Source: Chitinophagaceae bacterium (GTDB lineage: Bacteria; Bacteroidota; Bacteroidia; Chitinophagales; Chitinophagaceae). From it: 64,000 nt of DNA. Both the position numbers and the translations under genes were made by a program. The DNA lies in NCBI GenBank assembly GCA_016710935.1, contig JADJTY010000005.1, forward strand, positions 62,001-126,000. The letters run 5' to 3'. Positions 28,646 through 37,225 of this stretch are shown piece by piece (position 1 is the first letter of the stretch; the number at the start of each line of letters is the position of its first letter). The notes beneath the pieces are model-generated. The model made no database searches, had not been told where the DNA came from, and saw only the letters and a list, made by a program, of their open reading frames with translations.

Positions 28646-28678
28646 AGAGGTGACACCTTTTAAAAAGGTGTCACCTCT
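28646..28678. repeat. 33-bp perfect palindrome, right copy
   Basis: Identical base for base to 27922-27954. It starts 10 bases after the transposase stop codon. Confidence 0.9.
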
Positions 28679-28716
28679 AAGGCAATACAAATGCCTGGAT
28701 AAAAAACTATGTTTGG

Positions 28717-28767
28717 CCTCCCTCTCTACTGAGCTTGTCTAAGTGCGGAGAGGGAACGTGGGTGAGG
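28717..28767. repeat. Composite repeat: GGAGAGGG-type palindrome with a CTGAGCTTGTC element in its loop
   Basis: The outer arms CCCTCTC and GAGAGGG, with the GGGTGAGG tail, enclose TACTGAGCTTGTCTAAGTG, a second short repeat type. It abuts the macroglobulin relic at 28772. Confidence 0.65.
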
Positions 28768-28771
28768 ACGT

Positions 28772-28828
28772 ATGTATGCGCCGGAGTTTACAAGTCATAG
28801 TGAGGGAATAAGAGTTACGGTGGAGTAA
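28772..28828 (+). pseudogene. 3' relic of an alpha-2-macroglobulin gene
   Basis: Eighteen codons plus a stop encode MYAPEFTSHSEGIRVTVE, identical in sequence to the last 18 residues of macroglobulin 2. Only 7 of the 18 codons are identical at DNA level, and the stop is TAA rather than TGA. Synonymous-only divergence shows that the fragment descends from a once-functional paralogue. Everything upstream of it has been replaced by repeats and the RAYT unit. Confidence 0.85.
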
Positions 28829-28847
28829 ATCTTATTGCATGAATTTT

Positions 28848-28914
28848 AAACACGAACCTGCCTGCCGTCAGTCAGGTTACACGAATTGGTTTAGCAACCG
28901 GTTCGTGTTTTTTT
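28848..28914 (+). terminator. Terminator with a second palindrome nested in its loop
   Basis: AAACACGAACC (28848-28858) pairs with GGTTCGTGTTT (28900-28910) and runs into seven T residues. The 41-base loop holds an ACCTGCCTGCCGTCAGTCAGGT inverted repeat. It lies 20 bases after the macroglobulin relic, as expected if it once ended that gene. Confidence 0.6.
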
Positions 28915-28982
28915 ACGCCAATTCAATAATTCGTGTAATTTGTGTAATTCGTATTATTAGTGTAATAAAAAAAATTTGAACT

Positions 28983-29381
28983 ATGGCTACTGAACAAACC
29001 TACAATATCCCCATCCGCTATCGCAAGATGGAAAACCTGCACATTGTTTTCTGGCTTCTTAAAGATATAAGCTGGTGTATGCTTTGGCGGCCACTGGGCA
29101 TAGCCATGGTTTTTCCTACCCTTATCATTGCCATTGTTATCAGCTGGCGCACCCGGCAATACATGAGTGAGCTTTGCCACAATATTGCCATTACCGTATG
29201 GATCATTGCAAACAGCTATTGGATGATCAGCGAATTCTTCCATTTTGATGCAATGATTGTTTATGGAGATATTACCTATAAATATCTGGCCATTATCCCT
29301 TCCAGTATTGGCATTGTATTGCTGGCGTATTACTATTTATTATGGAAACCCACACATAAAAATACGGTTGAGACGATGTAA
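28983..29381 (+). CDS. Three-helix integral membrane protein of unknown function
   Basis: A 132-residue protein with hydrophobic segments near residues 35-53 (WRPLGIAMVFPTLIIAIVI), 66-82 (NIAITVWIIANSYWMIS) and 102-119 (YLAIIPSSIGIVLLAYYYLL). The N-terminal IRYRKMENLHIVFWLLKDISWCMLW part is amphipathic and aromatic-rich. I recognise no characterised family. Its start is preceded by AATTCGTGTAATT-type repeats. It ends 12 bases before the aspS promoter. Confidence 0.7.
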   Translation: MATEQTYNIPIRYRKMENLHIVFWLLKDISWCMLWRPLGIAMVFPTLIIAIVISWRTRQYMSELCHNIAITVWIIANSYWMISEFFHFDAMIVYGDITYKYLAIIPSSIGIVLLAYYYLLWKPTHKNTVETM

Positions 29382-29392
29382 CCCATTTAAAT

Positions 29393-29400
29393 TATCTTTG
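29393..29400 (+). promoter_or_regulatory. Promoter -7 element of aspS
   Basis: TATCTTTG followed by CCGC is a strong -7 box, with a TTG about 22 bases upstream. It ends 22 bases before the aspS start codon. Confidence 0.5.
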
Positions 29401-29422
29401 CCGCTCAATTTTAGATAAATAT

Positions 29423-31270
29423 ATGTACAGAACACACACCTGTGGCGAATTAAGATTAACCGATATTAACAAAGAAGTATCCCTTTCCGGATGGGTACAA
29501 ACCGTTCGTAAATTTGGCAGCATCACTTTTGTTGACCTGCGTGACCGCTATGGCATTACCCAGTTATTATTTTCTGAGGCATTGAACGCCGACCTGGATG
29601 CAAACCCATTGGGCAGAGAATTTGTTTTACAGGTTACCGGCAAAGTAAATGAACGCAGCAGTAAAAATGCAAACATCCCAACCGGCGAGATTGAGATTGC
29701 TGTAAGCGAATTTAAAATTTTAAATAAATCTGCCGTTCCTCCTTTCACCATCCAGGATGATACCGATGGCGGTGATGATATACGCATGAAATACCGTTTC
29801 CTCGATCTGAGAAGAAACGCCGTAAAGAAAAATCTGGAGCTGCGTTACCAGGTAAACCGCAGTGCAAGAAATTTTTTGCATGAAAATAATTTCATGGATA
29901 TTGAAACACCTTTCTTAATTAAAAGTACACCGGAAGGTGCCAGGGATTTTGTGGTACCATCAAGAATGAACCCAGGACAGTTTTATGCGTTGCCACAATC
30001 GCCGCAAACATTTAAGCAACTGTTGATGGTAAGTGGTTACGACCGTTACTACCAGATTGTAAAATGTTTCAGAGATGAAGATCTGCGTGCCGATCGCCAG
30101 CCCGAGTTTACTCAAATAGATTGTGAGATGGCTTTTGTAGATCAGGAAGATATCATCAATATGTTTGAAGGTTTGGTAAAACGTATTTTTAAAGATGTGA
30201 AGGGTATTGATTATACCGATACCGTGGCACGCATGACCTGGGAAGATGCCATGTGGCGTTACGGAAACGATAAGCCGGATATTCGTTTTGATATCAGTAT
30301 ACTTAATTTAAAAAAGCCTGCCAGTGTTTTTATTGGTAAGCAGGACAGAGCAGATCTGATAAATGGTGCTGACTTTAAAGTCTTTGATGAAGCTGAAACG
30401 GTTGTTGCTATTGCCGTACCGGGATGTGCTGAATACAGCCGTAAGCAAACGGATGAACTTACTGAATGGGTAAAGCGACCGCAGATTGGAATGAAAGGTT
30501 TGGTTTTCATCAAAGTAAATGCCGATGGTACCTTCAAAAGCAGTGTAGATAAATTTTATAGCGAAGAAAAATTAAAAGCCATTGGCGAAGCAGCTGGTGC
30601 AAAACCCGGCGACCTTATTTTAATACTTGCCGGCTCAGAAGAACGCACCCGTAAAGCAATCAGCGATTTGCGTATGTATATGGCAACCCAGTTAGGTTTA
30701 CGCAAGCCCGATGAGTTTAAACTATTATGGGTGGTGGATTTTCCGCTGTTTGAATTTGCCCTGGAAGACCAGGATGGAGGTGGTGCAGGCCGTTGGGTAG
30801 CAAGACACCATCCATTTACAAGCCCAAAACCTTCTGATATTGATATGATGATCAATAATTCGCCGAAGGTTGAAAACTTAGACAAATACCTGGAACATCC
30901 CTATGCCAACATAAAGGCCAATGCATATGACATGATCCTGAACGGTAATGAACTTGGTGGCGGCAGTATCCGTATCTATCAAAGAGAATTGCAGGAAAAA
31001 ATGTTTGCCGCTTTGGGTATGGATGCCGAAGAACAGCAACATAAATTTGGTTTCTTACTCGGAGCTTTTGAATATGGTGCACCGCCGCATGGTGGCCTTG
31101 CATTTGGCTTCGACAGGCTTTGCGCTATTTTAGGCGGAAGCGAAAGCATCCGTGATTTTATTGCATTCCCAAAAAATAACAGTGGCCGGGATGTGATGCT
31201 GGATGCGCCTTCAACCATTGATGATAAACAGCTTAAGGAGTTGCAGATTAAGCTGGATTTGAAGGGATAG
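29423..31270 (+). CDS. aspS: Aspartate-tRNA ligase
   Basis: A 615-residue class II synthetase. It has the N-terminal OB-fold anticodon-binding domain (VSLSGWVQTVRKFGSITFVDLRDRYG), motif 2 (CFRDEDLRADRQPEFTQIDCEMAFV), the bacterial-type GAD insertion domain between about residues 300 and 430, and motif 3 (GGLAFGFDRLCAILGG). It charges tRNA-Asp with aspartate. The start at 29423 (MYRTHTCGELR) is the family's normal start. Confidence 0.97.
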   Translation: MYRTHTCGELRLTDINKEVSLSGWVQTVRKFGSITFVDLRDRYGITQLLFSEALNADLDANPLGREFVLQVTGKVNERSSKNANIPTGEIEIAVSEFKILNKSAVPPFTIQDDTDGGDDIRMKYRFLDLRRNAVKKNLELRYQVNRSARNFLHENNFMDIETPFLIKSTPEGARDFVVPSRMNPGQFYALPQSPQTFKQLLMVSGYDRYYQIVKCFRDEDLRADRQPEFTQIDCEMAFVDQEDIINMFEGLVKRIFKDVKGIDYTDTVARMTWEDAMWRYGNDKPDIRFDISILNLKKPASVFIGKQDRADLINGADFKVFDEAETVVAIAVPGCAEYSRKQTDELTEWVKRPQIGMKGLVFIKVNADGTFKSSVDKFYSEEKLKAIGEAAGAKPGDLILILAGSEERTRKAISDLRMYMATQLGLRKPDEFKLLWVVDFPLFEFALEDQDGGGAGRWVARHHPFTSPKPSDIDMMINNSPKVENLDKYLEHPYANIKANAYDMILNGNELGGGSIRIYQRELQEKMFAALGMDAEEQQHKFGFLLGAFEYGAPPHGGLAFGFDRLCAILGGSESIRDFIAFPKNNSGRDVMLDAPSTIDDKQLKELQIKLDLKG

Positions 31271-31283
31271 AAACACGGATAGC

Positions 31284-31304
31284 CTGTCCCGACTTTTTTC
31301 GGGA
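31284..31304. repeat. TCCCGA/TCGGGA hairpin interrupting an ACACGGAT...ACACTGAT repeat
   Basis: GTCCCGACTTTTTTCGGGAAC forms a six-base-pair stem. It is flanked by AACACGGATAGCCT and ACTGATTAGATGGATTAACAC, which resembles a dispersed ACACGGATGACACTGATT repeat split by the hairpin. The stretch follows the aspS stop codon. Confidence 0.5.
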
Positions 31305-31368
31305 ACACTGATTAGATGGATTAACACAGTTATCGAAGTTCCAAATTTTGACTTTTTAATTTTTAATT

Positions 31369-32631
31369 TTGACTTCACTCCCTCCCCTCGCCGAACGCTT
31401 ACGCCCCACAACGCTTGATGAGCTTGTTGGGCAGCAACACCTTACGGGCAAGGGAAGCATTTTGCGTACTGCAATTGAGCATGGCAAAATACCCAGCATG
31501 ATTCTTTGGGGACCGCCGGGTGTTGGTAAAACCACCATCGCCAATATCATTGCACAAACATTACAGGTTCCTTTCTATACACTCAGCGCTATTTCATCAG
31601 GCGTAAAAGAAGTAAGGGAAGTAATTGAGCTGGCGAAAAAGCAAAGCAATGTTATTTTATTTATTGATGAGATACATCGTTTTAACAAAGGCCAGCAGGA
31701 TGCTTTATTGGGCGCAGTTGAAAAAGGCATCATCACTTTAATTGGTGCCACTACAGAAAACCCATCCTTTGAAGTAAACAGCGCCTTGCTCAGCAGAACA
31801 CAGGTGTATATTTTAAAAGCACTGGATGAGAAAGACCTCATCACATTATTGCAACATGCAATCAGCAATGATGAAGTTTTAAAAATAAAAAAGATTGAAC
31901 TGAAGGAAACAGAAGCACTCATCAATATCTCCGGCGGCGATGCCAGAAAATTATTAAATCTGCTGGAGCTTGTAACAGACGCACTGGGCAGTAAAGCTTT
32001 GATTACTGATGAAACTGTGATGGAAATTGCGCAGCAACGCATTGCGCTCTACGATAAAAAAGGCGAGCAGCATTATGATATTATTTCTGCCTTTATCAAA
32101 TCCATACGTGGCAGTGATCCCAATGCTGCTGTTTACTATTTGGCAAGAATGATTGAAGGAGGCGAAGATGTAAAATTCATTGCAAGGAGAATGCTGATAC
32201 TTGCCAGTGAAGACATCGGAAATGCAAACCCCAATGCGTTATTGCTTGCCAACGCAACTTTTGATGCGGTGAATAAGATCGGGTATCCCGAATCGCAGTT
32301 GATACTATCGCAGTGCGCCATTTACTTAGCCAGCAGTGCCAAAAGTAATGCTGCAACAGTTGCCATTGGTGCTGCCATGAGTGCGGTAAAACAACATGGC
32401 GATCTGCCAGTTCCCTTACACATACGCAATGCACCCACCAAACTGATGAAGAAGGAAGGTTATGGAAAAGGCTACGAGTATTCTCACAACTACGAGAACA
32501 ATTTTTCTCCGCAGGAATATTTACCGGATGCGATCAGCGGCACTGCATTTTTTGAGCCGGGCAAAAATTTACGGGAAGATGAGTTGCGGAAGTTTTTAAA
32601 AATGTTGTGGAAGGATAAATATAGATACTAG
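31369..32631 (+). CDS. rarA: Replication-associated recombination protein A (AAA+ ATPase)
   Basis: A 420-residue RarA/MgsA/WRNIP1-family ATPase that acts at stalled replication forks. Residues 3-20 give the family N terminus PLAERLRPTTLDELVGQQHL. Walker A is GPPGVGKTTIAN, Walker B is VILFIDEIHRFNKGQQD, and sensor 1 is IGATTENPSFEVNSALLSR. The C-terminal clamp-loader-like oligomerisation domain carries ASEDIGNANPNALLLA. A TTG start at 31369 is used because no ATG is available before the conserved N terminus. Its last four bases overlap the convergent methyltransferase gene. Confidence 0.95.
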   Translation: MTSLPPLAERLRPTTLDELVGQQHLTGKGSILRTAIEHGKIPSMILWGPPGVGKTTIANIIAQTLQVPFYTLSAISSGVKEVREVIELAKKQSNVILFIDEIHRFNKGQQDALLGAVEKGIITLIGATTENPSFEVNSALLSRTQVYILKALDEKDLITLLQHAISNDEVLKIKKIELKETEALINISGGDARKLLNLLELVTDALGSKALITDETVMEIAQQRIALYDKKGEQHYDIISAFIKSIRGSDPNAAVYYLARMIEGGEDVKFIARRMLILASEDIGNANPNALLLANATFDAVNKIGYPESQLILSQCAIYLASSAKSNAATVAIGAAMSAVKQHGDLPVPLHIRNAPTKLMKKEGYGKGYEYSHNYENNFSPQEYLPDAISGTAFFEPGKNLREDELRKFLKMLWKDKYRY

Positions 32632-33473
32632 GATTTCTTTTGAATGATTAGCCCAATAGAAGTTGCCACATATTCTTCAATCTGCAGTTTAAGGTGTATT
32701 TTTTGTTCATGAGGTTGCACATCCACCATATAATCTTCGGGTAATCCGCCAATGGAAAAATCCAGTTCTTCTACAAAATGACCATCTTTCCGCAATTCAT
32801 TTACAATGTATTCAATATCCCGCTGCCTGTAAATTACAGTTCTTATCTGTTCCATAGTCTGATCATTGGATGAAACATTATATTCGGTGGTATGAACAGC
32901 CCAGCCTCCAGGTTTTAATGTATTTAACTGATTTTTTAAAAACTGAAACCCCTTTTCTAATGAGCCGAGGTGTTCAAATGAACAACTGCTCCAGTTAAAA
33001 TCATAATCTACAAGATCATCGGGTATATCATTCATATCTACCGGCCTGTATTGTACTGACTTTTTAAAAACTTCATCATCACAAAGTTTACGTGTATTTA
33101 AAGAATCAAGCCCGAAACAAAGCTGGTTTCCATGTGCCCAACCCATTTCCATCCCTTGTTCCTGAAAAATATCTGTTGCAGTAATTCTACATCCGAACTT
33201 TGCCAATACCGAAGGCAAAGGCTCTGTTCCTACAGCAAATACCAAGCCCCTGTTGTTTTTTACTATACACCCCCGCTCCCATAAAGACTGCAGAATATAA
33301 ACAAACTCCCATTGCTTCCTATGAAAATTGGGTGTTTCTCCAATTTCAGAACACCAACGCTTATACCATTCCGCAGCATAAACTTTTGCTTTACACAATT
33401 CTGATCTTCTTTTACCAAAATCATTGGTTAAGGAAGTATTCCATTTTCTTTCGGGTGTATTTAACTCTGCCAT
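32628..33473 (-). CDS. SAM-dependent methyltransferase of a glycan cluster
   Basis: A 281-residue class I methyltransferase-like protein. The SAM-binding region reads GLVFAVGTEPLPSVLAKFGCRITATDI, and the post-I region is FNWSSCSFEHLGSLEKGFQFLKNQLNTLKPGGWAVHTTEYN. It is the last gene of a three-gene minus-strand run after two glycosyltransferases, five bases behind the second. It probably methylates a sugar or lipid-linked glycan, but the substrate cannot be read from the sequence. Confidence 0.82.
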   Translation of the reverse strand: MAELNTPERKWNTSLTNDFGKRRSELCKAKVYAAEWYKRWCSEIGETPNFHRKQWEFVYILQSLWERGCIVKNNRGLVFAVGTEPLPSVLAKFGCRITATDIFQEQGMEMGWAHGNQLCFGLDSLNTRKLCDDEVFKKSVQYRPVDMNDIPDDLVDYDFNWSSCSFEHLGSLEKGFQFLKNQLNTLKPGGWAVHTTEYNVSSNDQTMEQIRTVIYRQRDIEYIVNELRKDGHFVEELDFSIGGLPEDYMVDVQPHEQKIHLKLQIEEYVATSIGLIIQKKS

Positions 33474-33478
33474 GTAGT

Positions 33479-34729
33479 TTAATTTTTATCTGGAATAATA
33501 TTTTCAATTACATTTTGAAACTTAGTAATTATTTTTTCGCTGCTGTAGTTTTCATCTACATAGGCTTTACCTGATTTTCCCATTGCATTATTCAAAGAAA
33601 TATTATCTGCCAGCTGGTTTACTGCATCTTTAAAGCCAGCATAACTTTTGTAGTAAAAACCGCCTTCACTAATGTCAACATGATCCTTCATTACTTCGCA
33701 ATCCTGATGTACCAACACTGGTTTTTCCATGGCAAATGCTTCCAAAACAACAATAGAAAGACTTTCAAAACGGGAAGGTTGAAATAAAAATAAGGATTGC
33801 TTAATTAAATTAAACTTGATATGCTCATCTACAAAACCCAGGTACATAATATGATCGTTAACCGGTAATTCCCTGTACAAATTACCTGTTAAGATCATTT
33901 TTATATTCCTTTTAGTTTCATCAACATACTTTAAAAACCAATCAAAATCCTGATTGGTGATCTTAAAATCATCAATCCTGCCAACATACAAAATATAATC
34001 TGAATAAATTTTCAAAGTTGTTTTAACATCAATGTCCGGTAATTCAGCAGGAATATTAACCCATGTTCCGGCAATTTCCGAATGAACTGATTCATTTTTG
34101 AATACCCTGTTTACCAGCGCTTTTTCAGCCCTGGTATTGTACATAATGCAAGCCGGAATCCTGAACATCGGTTTAAAAACGGGCATGTAAAGAGCCCATT
34201 CATCATGAGCAAGTGGAATGAATATTGTTTTTTGTGGATCAATATGAATGCCAAATACTGTGGGGTAATAGAGATAAGAAAAAAAGATAAGGCAGTCATA
34301 ATCGCTTTCTTTTGTTTTAATATAATTAATTAAATCCGGCGTCGTTGGCCCCTGGGCAATCACCCAGTTTATATAATCTTCCCTGGTTGCGCTTTTCTTT
34401 ATAAACGCTGCTATTATTTTGAAGATTGACTTAATCCCTTTCCTTTTATCAGGCGTATATCTTTCCTGTTTTACTTTTTTTTCCAGTACACCCATTTTTC
34501 CCCAATCCCTTAATTGCGAAACCTTAAATCTTTTAACTGTTACCCGGTTAATTTCACTTTCTCCTTCCGGATAATGATTTGCCCAGGTTAAAAAGTCAAG
34601 CGAGCAGTTAGTCAAAACATCTACTTTATAAAAAGAAGCCATTTTTTCGGCTAACCGCATACAATGTAATTCAGCACCACCGTACATCTCTAATCCATAT
34701 TGCTGAACAATAAATGCTATTTTTTTCAT
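33479..34729 (-). CDS. GT4-type glycosyltransferase
   Basis: A 416-residue GT-B glycosyltransferase. The N-terminal acceptor domain starts KIAFIVQQYGLEMYGGAELHCMRLAEKMA. The donor domain contains ILYVGRIDDFKI and the EX7E-type LFQPSRFESLSIVVLEAFAMEKPVLVHQDCE. It transfers a sugar from a nucleotide donor, presumably in surface polysaccharide or glycolipid assembly. It lies between another glycosyltransferase and the methyltransferase on the same strand. Confidence 0.88.
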   Translation of the reverse strand: MKKIAFIVQQYGLEMYGGAELHCMRLAEKMASFYKVDVLTNCSLDFLTWANHYPEGESEINRVTVKRFKVSQLRDWGKMGVLEKKVKQERYTPDKRKGIKSIFKIIAAFIKKSATREDYINWVIAQGPTTPDLINYIKTKESDYDCLIFFSYLYYPTVFGIHIDPQKTIFIPLAHDEWALYMPVFKPMFRIPACIMYNTRAEKALVNRVFKNESVHSEIAGTWVNIPAELPDIDVKTTLKIYSDYILYVGRIDDFKITNQDFDWFLKYVDETKRNIKMILTGNLYRELPVNDHIMYLGFVDEHIKFNLIKQSLFLFQPSRFESLSIVVLEAFAMEKPVLVHQDCEVMKDHVDISEGGFYYKSYAGFKDAVNQLADNISLNNAMGKSGKAYVDENYSSEKIITKFQNVIENIIPDKN

Positions 34730-34771
34730 TGCGCTATAAAATTTTACCCCTGGCTTGTCTGTTTACACAAC

Positions 34772-35869
34772 CTATAATTTCTCATAGAGCTTAATGTACT
34801 CCAACACGTTTTTATCCCAATTAAAAAAATTGTACCTGTCTTTTATTTTTTGTATCGGTTTAAAAGTTTCATAATGATGCATACCCTCATTAAATGTTCT
34901 GATCATGTCTGATGGTTCAAAGCTTTTAAAATAGTATGCGGCATCACCACAAACTTCCGGCACAGATGTATGTGTAGAAGCAAATACCGGTTTACCAAAA
35001 TACATAGCCTCTAAAGGAGGGGCGCCAAAGCCTTCGGCAATTGAAGGAAACATAAATGCCATGCAATTTTTTAAATACCATTGTCTTTCTTCATTCGATA
35101 CAGGACCTGTAATAATAACACGGTCCTGTACACCATGCAGCCGTGCATTTTCCAGGATTACCTTCATATATTCTTTTTGCGGTGCATGCTCGGTAATACC
35201 GGAAATAATCAGTTCGTAATTATTTCCCTTCAGCAAACAGGGAAGGACATGAAAATTTTTTTTCGGTAATACATTACTCATTGCAAAAAGAAACGGCCCT
35301 TTGGGCATATAACGTGGTTCATCAACAGTATTAAATTCTGCCAGCTCAATTCCCTGGTAAATTACATCAATAGGTTTCCCTTTTGTGTCCAGGTTTTCCA
35401 ATACTGATTTTTTTGAAAAGTTTGATACACATACAATATGATCTGCCATATCAATAATGCGCTGGTGCTTTTCCCTTTCTTCATCTCTTTCTTTTTGATT
35501 GGAACTTTCAACCAAATAATTAAGATCGTGTATGGTAAGGATTATTCTGGAATTTTTATGTAAAGGCTTAATGCGTGAATGTTGATCAGAAATATGGATA
35601 ATGTCGTATTCGAAGGGCTTATTATTTTTAAAATAATTCAGCAACCCATTTCGTGGTTTAGCATAAGATTTTTTGCTTTCATACCTTACATCATTACCGA
35701 ACATTCCGAACTGGGATTGAATAAGGTAAAAACTGAAATCCATATAATCAGGTGCAAGCCTTAAAACTGACTTTCCAAAGTGCAGATTAAAATAATAAAA
35801 ACCCGTAAAAAGGCCTTCCATTCTTTCGAAATCCAATAATATCCTTTTTTTCTTTTTTGCATCATTCAT
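34772..35869 (-). CDS. GT4-type glycosyltransferase, first gene of the minus-strand glycan run
   Basis: A 365-residue GT-B enzyme with ILTIHDLNYLVESS, HIVCVSNFSKKSVLENL, MSNVLPKKNFHVLPCLL and FMFPSIAEGFGAPPLEAMYFGKPVFAS. It is a clear paralogue of the divergently transcribed enzyme at 36149-37210, sharing motif order over the whole length. The 279 bases separating the two genes are AT-rich and must hold both promoters; I see no convincing boxes or repeats in them. Confidence 0.9.
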   Translation of the reverse strand: MNDAKKKKRILLDFERMEGLFTGFYYFNLHFGKSVLRLAPDYMDFSFYLIQSQFGMFGNDVRYESKKSYAKPRNGLLNYFKNNKPFEYDIIHISDQHSRIKPLHKNSRIILTIHDLNYLVESSNQKERDEEREKHQRIIDMADHIVCVSNFSKKSVLENLDTKGKPIDVIYQGIELAEFNTVDEPRYMPKGPFLFAMSNVLPKKNFHVLPCLLKGNNYELIISGITEHAPQKEYMKVILENARLHGVQDRVIITGPVSNEERQWYLKNCMAFMFPSIAEGFGAPPLEAMYFGKPVFASTHTSVPEVCGDAAYYFKSFEPSDMIRTFNEGMHHYETFKPIQKIKDRYNFFNWDKNVLEYIKLYEKL

Positions 35870-36148
35870 ATGTAAGCACTTGTTTTTTTACCCGATGTAT
35901 TTTAATTCAGGCAAGGGCCTTTAAAAAATCAACTTAGCAGCCAAAAATACTTATTAAACCATCACATTTCCTTTTACAGTAACAATCCTATTCAGTTACC
36001 GCTATATAAAAGCTAAATTTATATGGATCAAATAAACCTGTTTATGTTATTAATCATGAAGGGAAATGATATTGCACAGTTTTTGCTATCAATATTCCTG
36101 CCAACTTGATATTTTAATTTTAACCTGAATGCCAATTTTAAAAGCTAC

Positions 36149-37210
36149 ATGAACAAAATAATTTTTGACTGTGAAAGGATGAAATACGAAAATACAGGCT
36201 TGTACCACTACTGCCTGAATCTTGGCAATCATCTTAGAAAATTTATTCAGCCTGGTTCAGAGGAACTTGCGTATTACAGTCCTGTTGAAACTATCAATCT
36301 GTTTGGTAAAAATCAAAAACACATTATACAAAACGAGCTGCATAAATTCCGTTTGCCTGCTTTAGATAAATATAAAATCTGGCACGCCACTTATCAGGAC
36401 AGTTATTATATTCCTTTCCTAAACACGAAGATAAAAGTTGTACTATCTATCCATGATTTAAATTTTATGTATGACCCTTTAAAATCTGAATTTAAAAAAG
36501 AAAGAAATCTGCGCCGGCTGCAAATACTTATAAACCGTGCGGATGTTATTATCTGCATTAGTGAATACTGCAAAAAAGATGTATTGTTTTATTGTGATGT
36601 AAAAAATAAACCCGTACATGTAATTCACAATGGTACAAATACCCTGACAAAACCTGGGTTACTAAAACAGTCTTACATACCTGTTAAGCCATTTATTTTT
36701 TCGTTGGGTACCATCATGCCTAAAAAAAATATGCATACTTTATTACCATTGTTAAAAGACCAGCCCAACCTGGAACTGATAATTGCAGGCAGGATAGATG
36801 ATGTGGGCTATTACCAATCCATATTAGATACAGCAAAAATAATGGGTGTTTCAAAATATGTCAATATTGTTGGCCCAATATCTGAAAATGAAAAATCCTG
36901 GTATTTTAATAACTGTTATGCCTTTGCCTTCCCTTCCACAGCCGAAGGATTTGGCCTGCCGGTTACCGAAGCAATGTCGGTTGGCAAGCCTTTGTTCTTA
37001 TCAAATAAAACAGCATTGCCCGAGATTGGCGGCGATGTTGCTTTTTATTTTGAGAATTTTTCGGCTGCCCACATGAAAGAAACTTTTGTTGCCGGGATGA
37101 AGCAATACAAACTTTTTAACATGCAGCAGGAGATCGTAAACAAGGGAAAAGAATATAACTGGAATATTGCTGCGCAGGAATACTGGAAAATTTACCGCTC
37201 ACTTTATTAA
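36149..37210 (+). CDS. GT4-type glycosyltransferase, divergent paralogue
   Basis: A 353-residue GT-B enzyme with VVLSIHDLNFMYDP, VIICISEYCKKDVLFYC, IMPKKNMHTLLPLL and FAFPSTAEGFGLPVTEAMSVGKPLFLS. It mirrors the gene at 34772-35869, both opening with an (I/L)(F/L)(D/L)xERM segment. It is followed 15 bases later by a lipid-exporter-type ABC protein, consistent with assembly and export of a lipid-linked saccharide. Confidence 0.9.
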   Translation: MNKIIFDCERMKYENTGLYHYCLNLGNHLRKFIQPGSEELAYYSPVETINLFGKNQKHIIQNELHKFRLPALDKYKIWHATYQDSYYIPFLNTKIKVVLSIHDLNFMYDPLKSEFKKERNLRRLQILINRADVIICISEYCKKDVLFYCDVKNKPVHVIHNGTNTLTKPGLLKQSYIPVKPFIFSLGTIMPKKNMHTLLPLLKDQPNLELIIAGRIDDVGYYQSILDTAKIMGVSKYVNIVGPISENEKSWYFNNCYAFAFPSTAEGFGLPVTEAMSVGKPLFLSNKTALPEIGGDVAFYFENFSAAHMKETFVAGMKQYKLFNMQQEIVNKGKEYNWNIAAQEYWKIYRSLY

Positions 37211-37225
37211 TTATTAAATAAGCAG

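Larger units (their letters stand above)
27922..28678 (+). mobile_element. REP/RAYT-type unit: transposase gene between two identical 33-bp palindromes
   Basis: The unit comprises a Y1/HUH transposase-like gene bounded by identical palindromes at 27922-27954 and 28646-28678. In REP-RAYT systems the transposase recognises palindromes beside its own gene, so this arrangement matches an autonomous donor unit. It lies immediately after macroglobulin 2 and before an 18-codon relic of a macroglobulin 3' end. Confidence 0.7.

Noticed and set aside
28680..28716. More of the macroglobulin relic (CAATACAAATGC resembling TATACAATGCATG) before the composite repeat
   Set aside because: The match is only about a dozen bases and not clearly in frame; suggestive of a relic split by the repeat but not strong enough to annotate.
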